Shown here piece after piece: positions 15,506 to 23,262 of a stretch of DNA of 64,000 nucleotides (position 1 is the stretch's first letter; each line of letters opens with the position of its first letter). Made by a program: the position numbers and the translations under genes. The stretch spans positions 1 through 64,000 of the forward strand of contig CAZNOX010000003.1 in assembly GCA_964574875.1 (NCBI GenBank), written 5' to 3'. The stretch comes from DSCS01 sp035391585 (lineage in GTDB: Bacteria > Macinerneyibacteriota > Macinerneyibacteria > Macinerneyibacteriales > DSCS01). The notes below the pieces were generated by a model, which did not search any database, was not told the origin of the DNA, and saw nothing but the letters and a program-made list of their open reading frames with translations.

Positions 15506-16543
15506 TTATCGGATGATATCCAGGAGATAGCCGTTGAATGTCCAGGGCGCCCTCTCGTTCTCCATATCCGAGGTGCCGTGATGCATGACGGCAAGGTTTC
15601 CCTCAAGGACGCCGAGAAGGTAAAAGAAGCCTTTGGCGGGAGAGACCGAATCAAGAGAAAAGAGACGGAACTTATGCGACTGTTTGTTGAAGGCGATGAT
15701 CTCAAGGGGGTAGGCCGGGGTTTCAACGCTGTTCCCTTTGACCTCATAGCGGATGCTCACATGAGGGACATAGATGGCTGATTCTGTGATGACCATGGAG
15801 CTGATGAGCATATCCCCCTGGATATTGATGTTGGGAAGGTAGGTGAGGTCATTGTACTCTTTTTCCAGGGGGTAGGACAACTCATCGATCTTTTTCAGTT
15901 CAGGAGACCAGACTTCGATGACAAAGGGACGGCAGACCCGGCCGATGAGGATGTTTCCCGTATAGGGATCGATACGGAGGATCCCCCCGGGGACCTTATC
16001 GCCGGGCTCAGGAACACCCTGGAAAGGATGGGGGATGCTTCGCAGAAGCTCTCCCGTGGCCAAGTCGATGATCCCGATATAGGTTCTGTTGAGACTGTGG
16101 AAATAGAGCAGGCCGTCAGCGACGTCAAAGGCCGCCATGAGGCCGGTCTCTTCAGTGAAATTGATCTGGTCCAGGCATGTCCCGTCCAGGGAGAAGATGG
16201 TCAGCCGGCTCAAAGCCAGATCCACCCAGTAGACTTTCCCGTCGATGACACGCACTCCCATGGTGTGGCGGGCTTCGCCGGGGCCGTTTCCCCGGGGGAC
16301 CGTGAAGGAGCGGAGAAACGTTCCCTGAGGAGTGAGAAAAGAGAGGGCGTAATGATCACTGGTGCTCTGGACATAATAGATCTCGTTGTTGTAGACTCCC
16401 GCTGTCTGGTAGCTGTTTTGACGGTTGGCTTGTTCAAAGGTGAACGTGGAGACGATCCCTGCGTCTTCCCGTGTGAGTTTCCCGCAGCTGATCAGGAGCA
16501 GCGGCAGGAGAAGAAGAGCAAAAAGATAATATTTTTTTTTCAT
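15506..16543 (-). CDS. Lipoprotein with predicted six-bladed beta-propeller
   Basis: A 345-residue exported protein. The N-terminus MKKKYYLFALLLLPLLLISC is a lipoprotein signal with the lipobox LISC (Cys20). The mature part has repeated strand-rich units such as GTFLRSFTVPRGNGPGEARHTMG, VYWVDLALSRLTIFSLDG and GELLRSIPHPF, characteristic of 6-bladed beta-propeller lipoproteins (NHL/BF3-like). PRGNGPGEA is the hallmark loop of this group. Ligand or partner is unknown. It has its own strong terminator and stands alone, so context gives no clue to the job. Confidence 0.78.
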   Translation of the reverse strand: MKKKYYLFALLLLPLLLISCGKLTREDAGIVSTFTFEQANRQNSYQTAGVYNNEIYYVQSTSDHYALSFLTPQGTFLRSFTVPRGNGPGEARHTMGVRVIDGKVYWVDLALSRLTIFSLDGTCLDQINFTEETGLMAAFDVADGLLYFHSLNRTYIGIIDLATGELLRSIPHPFQGVPEPGDKVPGGILRIDPYTGNILIGRVCRPFVIEVWSPELKKIDELSYPLEKEYNDLTYLPNINIQGDMLISSMVITESAIYVPHVSIRYEVKGNSVETPAYPLEIIAFNKQSHKFRLFSLDSVSPAKGFFYLLGVLEGNLAVMHHGTSDMENERAPWTFNGYLLDIIR

Positions 16544-16600
16544 AGTCCTCCTTTTTCCATGGGACAGCCCATGCAGGAGACAAGTTTCATCACAGTCCCC

Positions 16601-16628
16601 TTGCAGAGCAGAAAATAGGGTTTACAAT
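16601..16628 (+). promoter_or_regulatory. Promoter of the YhcH/YiaL-like gene
   Basis: TTGCAG (16601-16606) and TACAAT (16623-16628) are 16 bases apart, 21 bases before a GTG start that has AAAGGAGG upstream. Confidence 0.5.
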
Positions 16629-16649
16629 GAGAGTTCAAAGGAGGTCACT

Positions 16650-17117
16650 GTGATCATCGACCATATATCCCGATGGAGGGAGAGTCTGGGCTATCTTCAA
16701 GGGGGGACACTGTTTTTCGATTATCTCGACAACGCGCTCCGGGAGTATCCGGAAGAGGGGGCGTCTCTACTGGGAGAAGATGGAGCCAGAGCGCTGGTCT
16801 CCTCCTATATTCCGGAAAAGACGGAGATGCTCTGGGAAGCCCACAGAAAATACTATGACCTGCAGTTTCTGGTTTCGGGGGAGGAGCGCTTCGGATGGGC
16901 CCCTCTGGGGGAACTCACAGAGGAGATCCCTTATGACGACGGGAAGGATATTGCTTTCTATCGGGGCGAAGGAGACCTCATCCTCTTCCGCAAAGGGTTT
17001 TTCATCCTCCTCGGCCCCGAAGACGCCCACAGCCCCGGGCTCCGGACTCCGAAACAGAGCCATGTCAGAAAGATCGTCATCAAGATCCCTGTGTCTCTGA
17101 TCAGCCATGAAGAGTGA
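16650..17117 (+). CDS. YhcH/YjgK/YiaL family protein
   Basis: A 155-residue cupin-like protein of the YhcH/YjgK/YiaL family (also called beta-galactosidase beta subunit family). Visible family features are WEAHRKYYDLQFLVSGEERFGW (around 61-82), with the His and Asp expected near the metal site, and GPEDAHSPGL (about 124-133). These proteins occur in sialic-acid and other sugar catabolic operons, and the founding members have uncertain enzymatic roles. Here the gene stands alone behind its own promoter. The start codon is GTG with a strong AGGAGG five bases upstream. Confidence 0.85.
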   Translation: MIIDHISRWRESLGYLQGGTLFFDYLDNALREYPEEGASLLGEDGARALVSSYIPEKTEMLWEAHRKYYDLQFLVSGEERFGWAPLGELTEEIPYDDGKDIAFYRGEGDLILFRKGFFILLGPEDAHSPGLRTPKQSHVRKIVIKIPVSLISHEE

Positions 17118-17158
17118 ATGAGGGGAGTCAACCAGCCTCCCCGTGGAGCTCAGGGAGT

Positions 17159-17254
17159 TCAACGGAGGAAAAGAGGTTTTTTAAGGAAGATCCCGTCGAT
17201 GATCTGTTCGTCGAGGGGATGTGACGAATCAAAAGCCATATGAAGCAAAAGCAT
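17159..17254 (-). CDS. Possible 31-residue small protein
   Basis: On the minus strand ACGGAGGTTGAG precedes an ATG that opens a 31-codon frame (starts MLLLHMAFDSSHPLDEQ, ends KKPLFLR, stop TGA). A consensus-like promoter lies about 75 bases upstream. There is no signal peptide or membrane segment, and I recognise no family. The sequence has both basic (KK, R) and acidic residues, and could be a small regulatory peptide or a chance frame. The promoter-RBS-ORF arrangement is what makes it worth listing. Confidence 0.35.
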   Translation of the reverse strand: MLLLHMAFDSSHPLDEQIIDGIFLKKPLFLR

Positions 17255-17321
17255 CTCAACCTCCGTAAAGAAGAGCCTGCCGCCAAATCGGTATAGGAAA
17301 AGTGCCAATATTCTGCATTTT

Positions 17322-17339
17322 CGTATAGACCGGTATACG
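17322..17339. promoter_or_regulatory. 18-base inverted repeat, candidate operator
   Basis: CGTATA-gaccgg-TATACG is a perfect inverted repeat with six-base arms. It covers the -10 (TATACC) of the minus-strand promoter, so a bound protein would block that transcript. A related half-site, CGGTATAGG, lies at 17289-17297. Confidence 0.4.
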
Positions 17340-17360
17340 GGGTGTTTTCTCCTTTGTCAA
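17332..17360 (-). promoter_or_regulatory. Minus-strand promoter for the possible small protein
   Basis: On the minus strand TTGACA (17355-17360) and TATACC (17332-17337) are 17 bases apart. The -35 overlaps that of the divergent plus-strand promoter. Confidence 0.45.
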
Positions 17361-17382
17361 GCGGGAGATTTCATGTCATAAT
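17354..17382 (+). promoter_or_regulatory. Promoter of the DUF952 gene
   Basis: TTGTCA (17354-17359) and CATAAT (17377-17382) are 17 bases apart, with AGGAGAG close before the ATG at 17424. Confidence 0.5.
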
Positions 17383-17423
17383 AGAGGAGAGTGTGACATG
17401 CTGTTTAACATGAGGAGAGATGT

Positions 17424-17756
17424 ATGATCTATCATCTGACCATGCCCGAGATCTACCAACCCATGAAGGATGCCGGCGAGTACAAGACACCTACCATGGA
17501 GTGGGAGGGGTTCATCCACTGTCTCAAGCGTGACCAGCTTCTCAAGGTCGCCAATGAAAATTACAGGGAAGCGAAAAAGATCATTCTGCTCTGTATCGAT
17601 GAGACGATGGTGACGTCGAAAGTGGTGGAAGAGGACCTTTACGGAATGGGAGAGGCTTTTGTCCATATCTACGGCCCCGTGAACAGAGAAGCCATCATCC
17701 GTGTGGTGGAGTGGGCACCGGGAAAAGAGGGTTATGCCCTTCCTGAGGACGTTTAA
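17424..17756 (+). CDS. DUF952 family protein
   Basis: A 110-residue cytosolic protein of the DUF952 (COG3502) family. Characteristic features are the N-terminal MIYHLTMPEIYQ strand, WEGFIHCLKRDQLLKVANENY (around 27-47; the GFIHC block is diagnostic) and a C-terminal FVHIYGPVNREAIIRVVEW. The family is found in bacteria and eukaryotes but has no established reaction; the conserved His/Cys in GFIHC and the His in FVHIYG suggest an active site. Its 3' end overlaps the start of the next gene by 23 bases. Confidence 0.8.
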   Translation: MIYHLTMPEIYQPMKDAGEYKTPTMEWEGFIHCLKRDQLLKVANENYREAKKIILLCIDETMVTSKVVEEDLYGMGEAFVHIYGPVNREAIIRVVEWAPGKEGYALPEDV

Positions 17757-18822
17757 AGAAGGGGCCCGAGCGCAGTTCGTCTTTCTTTTTCTTTTCTCTC
17801 TTCTTGCCGGAGCGCTTCATGGAGAAGAGCCCGAACTCGTGACAAGGAGCTCTGCCCAGTGGACCGGAGTCGCTGTTGCTTCGGGGAATCGTCTCTTTGT
17901 CTCTTTTCCGGCCTGGGGAAAAGGATATCGTTTCCCCCTGGGTGAAGTGGTCCGGGGAGAGGTCCGTCTCTTCGAGCCCCGTATGCGGGCATCGCAGTCA
18001 AAGCTTGCCATCCGGAATGCCCAGAGCCTGAAGGGCGGGGCCGGAGACCTTCTCTGGATCCTGGATAATGCCAACCCGGATTTCCGGGGGATCCGCCCGC
18101 CTGGCCCGAGGCTGCTGGCCGTGGATGTGGAAAGCGGCCGTCTTGTGGTTCAATATCTGTTTTCAGAAGAGACCTTCAGAAAGAACTCTTATTTCAATGA
18201 TTTTTGCCTTGAAGCATCAGGTGAGCGGGCCTATGTCTCCGATTCGGGAGCCGGGGGGATCGTCATGATGGATCTGAAGACCGGAATAAGCAGACGTTTC
18301 CTGGATAAAGCACCCCAGGTGATGGCTGAGACCCCGAGACTTGTCATCCAGGGAGCCCCGTTCAGGATCACAAGCCATGTCAACGGGATCGCACTGGACC
18401 CCCGGGAGGAGCATCTCTATTTTTCAGCGCTCTCGGGACACACTCTCTACCGCCTCCCCCTTTGGGTTTTTCGTCTATCTTTCACTCCTGACCTGATCGC
18501 CCGGGCCCTGGTGGAACCGCAGGGGGCCATTCCCGCTTCTGACGGGATGGTCTTCGACCATGAGGGGGACCTGTATCTCACGGGAATCGAAACGGGAGAG
18601 ATCCTTCGGGTGAGGCCTCATCAGGAAGCAGAACCCCTTGTCCCCGGTTTTTCTGTCTCCTGGCCCGATTCTCTGGCTGTCGCGGGGCGCACGCTTATTC
18701 TTACAGCTTCAGATATCACCGGAGATCAAGGGTCGTATGAGCTTTACAGGATCCCCCTGCAGGTGAGGAGTCACTCCTCTGCAGCCACAGAGTGGATCCA
18801 TCTCCCCGACCTGAGCCGGTGA
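17734..18822 (+). CDS. Secreted yellow/major royal jelly-like protein
   Basis: About 362 residues from the ATG at 17734 (MPFLRTFKEG), chosen because it places the export signal near the N-terminus (QFVFLFLFSLLAGALHG). The mature protein has features of the MRJP/yellow propeller family: WTGVAVASGNRLFVSFPAWG near the start, LWILDNANPDFRG, NDFCLEASGERAYVSDSGAGGIVMMDL and SDGMVFDHEGDLYLTGIETGEI. Bacterial members are secreted propellers of unknown ligand. No lipobox is seen, so it is probably periplasmic or exported. Its last 52 bases overlap the 3' end of the convergent MATE gene. Confidence 0.75.
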   Translation: MPFLRTFKEGARAQFVFLFLFSLLAGALHGEEPELVTRSSAQWTGVAVASGNRLFVSFPAWGKGYRFPLGEVVRGEVRLFEPRMRASQSKLAIRNAQSLKGGAGDLLWILDNANPDFRGIRPPGPRLLAVDVESGRLVVQYLFSEETFRKNSYFNDFCLEASGERAYVSDSGAGGIVMMDLKTGISRRFLDKAPQVMAETPRLVIQGAPFRITSHVNGIALDPREEHLYFSALSGHTLYRLPLWVFRLSFTPDLIARALVEPQGAIPASDGMVFDHEGDLYLTGIETGEILRVRPHQEAEPLVPGFSVSWPDSLAVAGRTLILTASDITGDQGSYELYRIPLQVRSHSSAATEWIHLPDLSR

Positions 18823-20120
18823 AGCGCCACCCAGAATTTGGCCATCTCTTCAAGCCCCGCTCCCAGAAAGACAAAGGGGAGGGGAAGACGGAGAAGAAAA
18901 GCGGCCAGAGCCGCCATGGGTACCCCGATGATCCAGAGAGCCGCCAGATCCACGAAGAGGCAGTATTTCGTGTCTCCGCCTCCTCTGAACACACCCACGA
19001 CATTGGTCACATTGAAGGCCCGTAAAGGAAGGATCAGGCCGTAAAGACGGAGGAGGAGGATGGCATTGTCCCGGACCTCAGGTGTGATGTCAAAAAGGGA
19101 GAAGATCAGGGATGACAAGAGTGCTAATGCCGCCCCGACCCCCAGTCCCAAAAGAAACGAGAAACGGGAGAGACGGAACCCCAGCCTTTTTGTCTCCGCC
19201 AGGTCTCCCCGGCCTATGGAGTGGCCGATGAGAGTCGCCGTGGCCGCCCCGATACCGATGAAGAAGACGAACGCCAGACGTTCCACGCTGTTCTCCACCT
19301 GGATGCTGGCAATGGCGGTGGTCCCCATCCGGGCATAGATGACATTGTAGAGGGTGACCCCGAGAGACCAGAGGATCTCGTTGAGCATCACAGGCAGGGA
19401 GATGGCCAGGACACGGGCCACAAAAGGACGGGTCAGGGCAAAAAGGGCCTTCACCGGAGCCAGAACCGGGATCTTCTTTCCCCGGATGAAAAGAAGAAGG
19501 AGGGCTGCTTCCACAAGACGCGCCGCCAGGGTGGCCCAGGCGGCTCCCGGAAGCCCGAGGGCGGGAAAGCCCCAATGGCCGAAGATCAGAGCATAATTGA
19601 GAAAGACGTTGACCAGCAGGCAGGCGATACTGGCAAAGAGGGAGACAAGAGGTCTGGCCACAGCCCTCAGGGCCATGGAGAAGGTAAAGGAGAGGGCGGT
19701 GATAAAATAACTCCAGGCGACGATCTTCAGATAAGAGGCCCCGGCAGAGATCACGGCGGGATCGGGAGAATAGAGAGCGATCAGGCGTTCCGGGGCAAAA
19801 AAGGCAAAGCAGAAGAAGAGGAGGGCTGCGCCCTGGCTGAGGAGAAGGGAGAGGCCGATGGTCCGGTAGATGTTTGATTCATCCCGCCGTCCCCAGAATT
19901 GGGCGATAAAGATCGCTCCTCCGCTGTTGATGCCGAAGAGGGTGAGGACCAAAAGAAAATAGATCTGATTGGCGATCCCTGCTCCTGCGATGAAGACATC
20001 GCCCAGACGGCTGATCATGAAGACATCGACCAGGTTGATGGAACTTAAGACCAGGTTCTGAAGGGCGATGGGGGCGGCAATGGCCCAGAGTTGTTTCCAG
20101 AGTCGAGAGAGAGGCATCAT
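18771..20120 (-). CDS. MATE-family multidrug exporter
   Basis: A 449-residue integral membrane protein with 12 predicted helices in two homologous halves, as expected for Na+ or H+ driven MATE antiporters. Early motif APIALQNLVLSSINLVDVFMISRLGD (15-40) and the second-half SLPVMLNEILWSLGVTLYNVIYARMGTTAIAS repeat are typical. Conserved polar residues include the helix-1 QN and D32-region acidic residue. It is transcribed divergently from the TetR gene with about 100 bases between, so TetR may regulate it. Substrate unknown. Confidence 0.88.
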   Translation of the reverse strand: MMPLSRLWKQLWAIAAPIALQNLVLSSINLVDVFMISRLGDVFIAGAGIANQIYFLLVLTLFGINSGGAIFIAQFWGRRDESNIYRTIGLSLLLSQGAALLFFCFAFFAPERLIALYSPDPAVISAGASYLKIVAWSYFITALSFTFSMALRAVARPLVSLFASIACLLVNVFLNYALIFGHWGFPALGLPGAAWATLAARLVEAALLLLFIRGKKIPVLAPVKALFALTRPFVARVLAISLPVMLNEILWSLGVTLYNVIYARMGTTAIASIQVENSVERLAFVFFIGIGAATATLIGHSIGRGDLAETKRLGFRLSRFSFLLGLGVGAALALLSSLIFSLFDITPEVRDNAILLLRLYGLILPLRAFNVTNVVGVFRGGGDTKYCLFVDLAALWIIGVPMAALAAFLLRLPLPFVFLGAGLEEMAKFWVALHRLRSGRWIHSVAAEE

Positions 20121-20189
20121 TCTCCTTTAGGGGAGTATATCAAAAGACAAGGAAGATGCCATGTTATTTCAGAGAGAAACAAAAAAGAC

Positions 20190-20218
20190 TTGAAAGAGGA
20201 TAAGGAGTTCTTTATAAT
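20190..20218 (+). promoter_or_regulatory. Promoter of the TetR gene, probably leaderless transcript
   Basis: TTGAAA (20190-20195) and a perfect TATAAT (20213-20218) are 17 bases apart. The ATG at 20225 starts only seven bases after the -10, so transcription should begin on or next to the start codon. The nearest AGGAG is about 17 bases upstream of the ATG, too far to act, and lies inside the promoter spacer. Confidence 0.6.
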
Positions 20219-20224
20219 GACCTA

Positions 20225-20812
20225 ATGCCGACACGCAAAGAAATCGCGGAGATCGCACTGGACCTCTTTCTCAGGGAAGGGTACGAGGGCGTCTCCATCA
20301 AAAACATTACAGATGCTTTGGAGATCACCAAAGGAAGCCTCTATTACCACTATACAGGGAAGGAGGACCTTTTCCTGAAAACGGTGGATCTCTTCCTGCA
20401 GCAGGTCTATGAGGAGTATGAGGGGCTGCTCCCCGATGAGATCGACAGCGCAGAAGCCCTCCGCCGACACATGACAGCCCTCTTTTCCAAAACCGTGGAT
20501 TTTCTCAATGAAAAGGATTATGACGCGGGTTTTCTGCATATGATCATCCAGGGGAAGAGGGAGACACCGTTGGTCCTGAAGACCCTCGAAGCACGTTATA
20601 AGAAGATCCATGAGCGGATGACGGCGATCCTGAAAAAAGAGTACGATGCCGGGCGGATCCGCTCCTTCTTCGATCCTGAGCATGAAGCCGGGGAACTCAT
20701 CGTCCTTTTTGAGGGGTACATGATGCTCTGGATCAAAACCGGCAGCCTTTCCCTGAAAGAGACATTCAAAACGGCCCTGGATTATAAATTCAACACCCTT
20801 CTCAATACATGA
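20225..20812 (+). CDS. TetR-family transcriptional regulator
   Basis: A 195-residue repressor-type protein. The N-terminal helix-turn-helix is clear: RKEIAEIALDLFLREGYEGVSI followed by the recognition helix region ITKGSLYYHYTGKEDLF (about 36-52). The C-terminal ligand-binding half (residues 60-195) is helical and has no assignable ligand. It is followed after 16 bases by the SDR gene and is divergent from the MATE exporter; either or both could be its target. The mRNA is probably leaderless, unlike most genes here. Confidence 0.9.
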   Translation: MPTRKEIAEIALDLFLREGYEGVSIKNITDALEITKGSLYYHYTGKEDLFLKTVDLFLQQVYEEYEGLLPDEIDSAEALRRHMTALFSKTVDFLNEKDYDAGFLHMIIQGKRETPLVLKTLEARYKKIHERMTAILKKEYDAGRIRSFFDPEHEAGELIVLFEGYMMLWIKTGSLSLKETFKTALDYKFNTLLNT

Positions 20813-20828
20813 CCTTCGGAGTTCCGGA

Positions 20829-21677
20829 GTGAAGAAAAGAGTCCTTGTCATTACCGGTGCGACCTCAGGGATCGGTCATGAGACCGCCCTCCTGTTTATC
20901 AGAAAGGGGTGGACTGTCTATGCGTGCGGCCGGAACCGGGAGAAACTTCGCAGCCTGGAAGCTGAAGGGGCCGTTGTCTCAGGGTTTGACCTGAACCACA
21001 GCTCCGCCACAGAAGACTTTATGGCCCGCATCCTTGAGAAAGAGGAGGGTGTGGACCTTCTTGTGAATAATGCCGGGTACGGCCTCTACGGATCCGTCGA
21101 GGAGGTCCCCGACGAGGCGGCCCGGCATCAGTTCGACATCAACCTCTTTGCAGCAGCCCGGATGATCCGGCTCTCGCTCCCCTCCATGCGCGTCCGAGGG
21201 CAGGGACGTATCATCAATGTCTCGTCCATGGCCGGGGTGATCTCCTTTCCTCTGGGCGGATGGTATCATGCCTCCAAGTTCGCCCTGGAAGGGCTCAGCG
21301 ATTGCCTGCGGCAGGAGGTGGCGCCGTTCGGGATCCGGGTGATCCTTGTGGAACCCGGAGCTGTGAAGACCCCATGGCCGGAGGAAGCACTCGGGAAGAT
21401 GGAAGACCAGTCGGGTGACGGACCTTATGACAGGACCGCACGCCGCATGGGGCTCCTGTTCCGGATGTTCTATAAAGGCGGCATGACACCTGAAAAAGCC
21501 GCTGCTCTCATCTGGAAGGCCGGCACAGCCCGTTCCCCACGGCGCCGTTATGCAGCCCCCCTCCATTCCGGGCTCTTTATGACATTCCGCCGGCTGCTGG
21601 GAGCAGGAATCTGGGACAGAAGCGTGGCCCTGGCTTTGAAACTGGCCCGGGAGAAAAAGGTGAAGGGGAAGTCCTGA
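20829..21677 (+). CDS. Short-chain dehydrogenase/reductase
   Basis: A 282-residue classical SDR. The NAD(P)-binding TGATSGIGHETA is at 9-20, NNAGYG around 82-87, the catalytic Ser in INVSSMAG around 133-140 and YHASK around 150-154. An Arg after the first strand (CGRNREKL) favours NADP. The C-terminal extension after residue 190 has basic and hydrophobic stretches, as in membrane-associated lipid or retinol-type SDRs. Because it lies just before a ceramide-type operon, a lipid ketone substrate is possible, but that is inference; a start other than GTG at 20829 is not obvious. Confidence 0.85.
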   Translation: MKKRVLVITGATSGIGHETALLFIRKGWTVYACGRNREKLRSLEAEGAVVSGFDLNHSSATEDFMARILEKEEGVDLLVNNAGYGLYGSVEEVPDEAARHQFDINLFAAARMIRLSLPSMRVRGQGRIINVSSMAGVISFPLGGWYHASKFALEGLSDCLRQEVAPFGIRVILVEPGAVKTPWPEEALGKMEDQSGDGPYDRTARRMGLLFRMFYKGGMTPEKAAALIWKAGTARSPRRRYAAPLHSGLFMTFRRLLGAGIWDRSVALALKLAREKKVKGKS

Positions 21678-21696
21678 TTTATGCTCCATTCTCGAC

Positions 21697-21725
21697 TTGA
21701 CGCTTCCCGTCCTCTCGCCTATAAT
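21697..21725 (+). promoter_or_regulatory. Strong promoter of the ceramide-type operon
   Basis: TTGACG (21697-21702) and a perfect TATAAT (21720-21725) are 17 bases apart. Immediately downstream CGGGTTTAT occurs twice as a direct repeat (21726-21734 and 21744-21752, 18 bases apart), covering the expected transcription start, which is a plausible operator. Confidence 0.65.
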
Positions 21726-21755
21726 CGGGTTTATCCCATGATCCGGGTTTATTGA

Positions 21756-22178
21756 ATGATGATGAATGAAGGTTATTTTCATATAATAAGCGTCCTTGCG
21801 CCTTTTTTTATATTTCATTTTATCTTTAATATCTATTTCTATTTTTTTAAGAGCCGTCGGAGCAACATCATCGCCGTCATCCTCGTGGTCCTGGCCGCCC
21901 TCTGCCTCTTTATTTTTTATGATCCCTGGGTGGCTATGATGACCGGGCTTTCGTTTGCCGGCCTGATCATTGAAAAAGTCGTCTTGAAGAGGATTCCCGT
22001 CCTCAACAAGATCTTTGCTTCTCTTCTCATCTATCTGCTTTTTATCAGGCGCTATTCCGGAGCACTTTTCGCGGTTTTTCTTCTGGATTATTGTCTTGAG
22101 TTTTTAACAGTCGGTCTCTACGTATTAAAAGCAAGAAAGGGGACAGTCCATGATCCGAGTACAAAGAGTCGAGAATAA
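21756..22178 (+). CDS. Small integral membrane protein, unknown function
   Basis: A 140-residue very hydrophobic protein with about four membrane segments (residues about 8-31, 38-56, 58-75 region, 86-122). The first 100 bases are AT-rich with many Phe and Ile codons, unlike neighbours. The start is ambiguous: ATGATGATGAATG gives several candidates and no Shine-Dalgarno site precedes them. It overlaps the next gene by 29 bases and is the first gene behind the strong promoter. I recognise no family; a role in lipid export or as an enzyme partner is only a guess from context. Confidence 0.55.
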   Translation: MMMNEGYFHIISVLAPFFIFHFIFNIYFYFFKSRRSNIIAVILVVLAALCLFIFYDPWVAMMTGLSFAGLIIEKVVLKRIPVLNKIFASLLIYLLFIRRYSGALFAVFLLDYCLEFLTVGLYVLKARKGTVHDPSTKSRE

Positions 22179-23262
22179 AAAAGACTTGAAAACATTTGTC
22201 ACGCTGCCCTTTGCTCTCTATAGCGGAGACCCCCACTGGGTCCCCCCTCTCCTCAAAGACGAATACCAGATGTTCCGGCCGGACCGGAACCCCTTCTACG
22301 CCCATGCCGAGGTGGCGCTTTTTCTGGCCTACCGGGGGACAGTCCCCTGCGGGAGGATCGCTGCTGTCATCAATCACAGACATAACGAGTTTCATCACGA
22401 AAAAACCGCCTTTTTCGGTTTTTACGAGGCTGAATATGAAGAAGAAATCTCCTTCGCGCTCTTTGCTGCAGCCTGTGATTTCGCACGCGAAAACAAAATG
22501 ACACTCCTTCGCGGCCCCATGAACTTTTCCACCAATGAGACCTGCGGAATGCTGGTGGACGGATTCGAACGGGATCCGGTGGTCATGATGCCCTATAACC
22601 CCGCCTTTTATCCCCGCCGCGTGGAGGATTTCGGGATGAAAAAGGCCATGGACCTCTATTCCTATCTCTATGACGGGGAGGATCCTCATACACAGCGCAT
22701 CCTCCGCCTTGCCCGGGCCGTCGCCAGCAGGCACTCCTACGGGCTCAGGCCTATTACAAAGAAAAATGTCTTTCGGATCCTGGAGGATTTCAAAAAAGTC
22801 TACAACAGTTCGTGGGAAAAGAACTGGGGGTTTGTCCCCATGACGCCTGCGGAAATGGATCACCTCGCTGTCCAGTTGAAGGATGTCCTTGAGCCGGGCC
22901 TGGCTTTTCTCCTGCTGGACGGCCAGACTCCCATTGGTGCATCGGTGAGCCTTCCCGACATCAACCATGTCCTGAAAGCTCTCAACGGGCGGGTGACGCT
23001 GCGGGGTTTGTTCCGGGCGAAAAAGGCCTTTGACGGGATCAATACCGTGAGGACACTGATCATGGGTGTTGCTCCTCAATACAGAAAGAGAGGCCTTGAG
23101 CTTCTGCTCATCGCAGAGACGATCCGGCAGGGAATGAAAAAAGGTTATCGGTTTGCCGATCTGGGATGGATCCTGGAAAACAATGAGCTGATGAACAGGG
23201 AGTTGGAGAATATGGGAGCGAAGATCTACAAGAGGTACCGTGTCTATGAAATGGCAATATGA
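22150..23262 (+). CDS. GNAT-fold acyltransferase, candidate bacterial ceramide synthase (bCerS-like)
   Basis: A 370-residue protein of a large GNAT-fold family whose members start with a YSGDPHWVPPLLKDE-type segment and continue with NPFYAHAEVALFLAYR, GRIAAVINHRHNEFH and FFGFYEAEYEEE (first 110 residues), LRGPMNFSTNETCGMLVDGF (118-137) and a second domain with VAPQYRKRGLELLLIAE. As I recall, the Caulobacter ceramide synthase that N-acylates 3-ketosphinganine is a GNAT-type protein of this kind. Here the gene is followed directly by an NAD-dependent reductase and a serine palmitoyltransferase, the three functions needed for ceramide. Assignment by context is stronger than by sequence. Confidence 0.65.
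   Translation: MIRVQRVENKKDLKTFVTLPFALYSGDPHWVPPLLKDEYQMFRPDRNPFYAHAEVALFLAYRGTVPCGRIAAVINHRHNEFHHEKTAFFGFYEAEYEEEISFALFAAACDFARENKMTLLRGPMNFSTNETCGMLVDGFERDPVVMMPYNPAFYPRRVEDFGMKKAMDLYSYLYDGEDPHTQRILRLARAVASRHSYGLRPITKKNVFRILEDFKKVYNSSWEKNWGFVPMTPAEMDHLAVQLKDVLEPGLAFLLLDGQTPIGASVSLPDINHVLKALNGRVTLRGLFRAKKAFDGINTVRTLIMGVAPQYRKRGLELLLIAETIRQGMKKGYRFADLGWILENNELMNRELENMGAKIYKRYRVYEMAI

Larger units (their letters stand above)
17118..17423. other. 306-base intergenic region with overlapping divergent promoters
   Basis: No conventional gene is present. The region holds, from right to left: a plus-strand promoter for the DUF952 gene, a minus-strand promoter sharing the same -35 bases, an 18-base inverted repeat over the minus-strand -10, a further GGTATA half-site at 17290-17295, a possible 31-residue minus-strand gene with a good ribosome binding site, and a weak hairpin (17122-17127 with 17037+100 pairing partner 17137-17142) after the YhcH-like gene. 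These parts are listed separately. Confidence 0.55.

Noticed and set aside
17240..17296. Plus-strand 18-codon frame MKQKHLNLRKEE... in the 306-base gap
   Set aside because: No ribosome binding site and shorter than the minus-strand frame, which has one; likely chance.
22045..23079. Long minus-strand frame (344 codons) opposite the GNAT acyltransferase gene
   Set aside because: No domain or ribosome binding site; explained by codon bias of the real gene on the plus strand.
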